From Myxococcales bacterium (GTDB taxonomy: Bacteria > Myxococcota > Myxococcia > Myxococcales > Anaeromyxobacteraceae), in assembly GCA_021848865.1 (NCBI GenBank), contig JAJZTO010000187.1:1-5886 (forward strand): a stretch of 5,886 bases of DNA, in the 5' to 3' direction. This document shows positions 5,751 to 5,886 of this stretch, piece by piece (positions within the stretch are counted from its first letter, which is position 1; each line of letters opens with the position of its first letter). Under the pieces are notes generated by a model. The model worked only from the letters and a program-made list of their open reading frames with translations. It ran no database searches and had not been told where the DNA came from. Both the position numbers and the translations under genes were made by a program.

Positions 5751-5886
5751 TCAGCGCCCGAGCATGCCCGCCTTCAGGTCGCCGTCCGCGGGCTCGGGCC
5801 CGAGCCAGTTGCGGAACAGGGCGTCGGCGAACTCCTTGCCCTCCACCGTGGCGGCGGCGCCGCCCTCGACGCCCACCGTGCTGCCC
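5751..5886 (-). CDS. Chalcone isomerase-like family protein (C-terminal end only)
   Basis: The minus-strand frame ending in TGA at 5751-5753 is open to the right edge and gives the last 44 residues. It contains VEGKEFADALFRNWLG (14-29 of the visible part), PADGDLKAG and the ending MLGR. This is the typical C-terminal signature of bacterial chalcone isomerase-like proteins: a Gly-x-x-Phe-x-x-Ala-Leu-x-x-x-Trp-Leu-Gly core, then a Leu-Lys-x-x-x-Leu-Gly ending. Bacterial members are usually exported proteins without known chalcone isomerase activity. The start and most of the domain lie outside the window. The gene is convergent with the regulator, with only 6 bp between the stop codons and no terminator hairpin seen between them. 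Confidence 0.8.
   Translation of the reverse strand, partial: GSTVGVEGGAAATVEGKEFADALFRNWLGPEPADGDLKAGMLGR

Overview
This is a very GC-rich window (G/C-dominated third codon positions, strong Shine-Dalgarno sites, tight gene packing), typical of a high-GC Gram-negative bacterium. The gene content (a cbb3 oxidase operon, an outer-membrane barrel, an EutR-like AraC regulator and a chalcone-isomerase-like protein) would fit a Myxococcota member such as Anaeromyxobacter. That placement is inference, not proof.

Positions 1-3630, minus strand: a cbb3-type cytochrome c oxidase operon read right to left. It runs ccoN (catalytic subunit, all heme and CuB ligands present), ccoO (with an extra C-terminal class I cytochrome c domain), a 65-residue protein resembling only the N-terminal membrane anchor of CcoP, a 34-residue single-helix protein, a 48-residue CcoQ-like protein, and the start of ccoG, which runs off the left edge. 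Spacers are 4-15 bp, and the last pair overlaps by 14 bp. No ordinary diheme CcoP is present. Its anchor and one heme domain appear to be split between a free small protein and a fusion to CcoO, giving two visible c-type hemes instead of three.

Positions 3631-3811: a 181-bp divergent intergenic region holding the 5' signals of ccoN and of a plus-strand gene. It has no full FNR/FixK palindrome, only a single half-site.

Positions 3812-4654, plus strand: an exported, probably outer-membrane beta-barrel protein of the family often labelled 'transporter' or 'neuromedin U-like'. It is followed by a 76-bp gap with nested inverted repeats.

Positions 4731-5744, plus strand: an AraC-family regulator whose DNA-binding domain looks like EutR, although no ethanolamine genes are visible.

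Positions 5751-5886, minus strand: the last 44 residues of a chalcone-isomerase-like protein, convergent with the regulator and cut by the right edge.

The cbb3 genes together would form a high-affinity terminal oxidase at the inner membrane, with CcoG acting in its copper-dependent assembly. No functional link between the oxidase and the three genes on the right can be shown beyond adjacency. No tRNA, rRNA, CRISPR array, transposase or attachment site was recognised.
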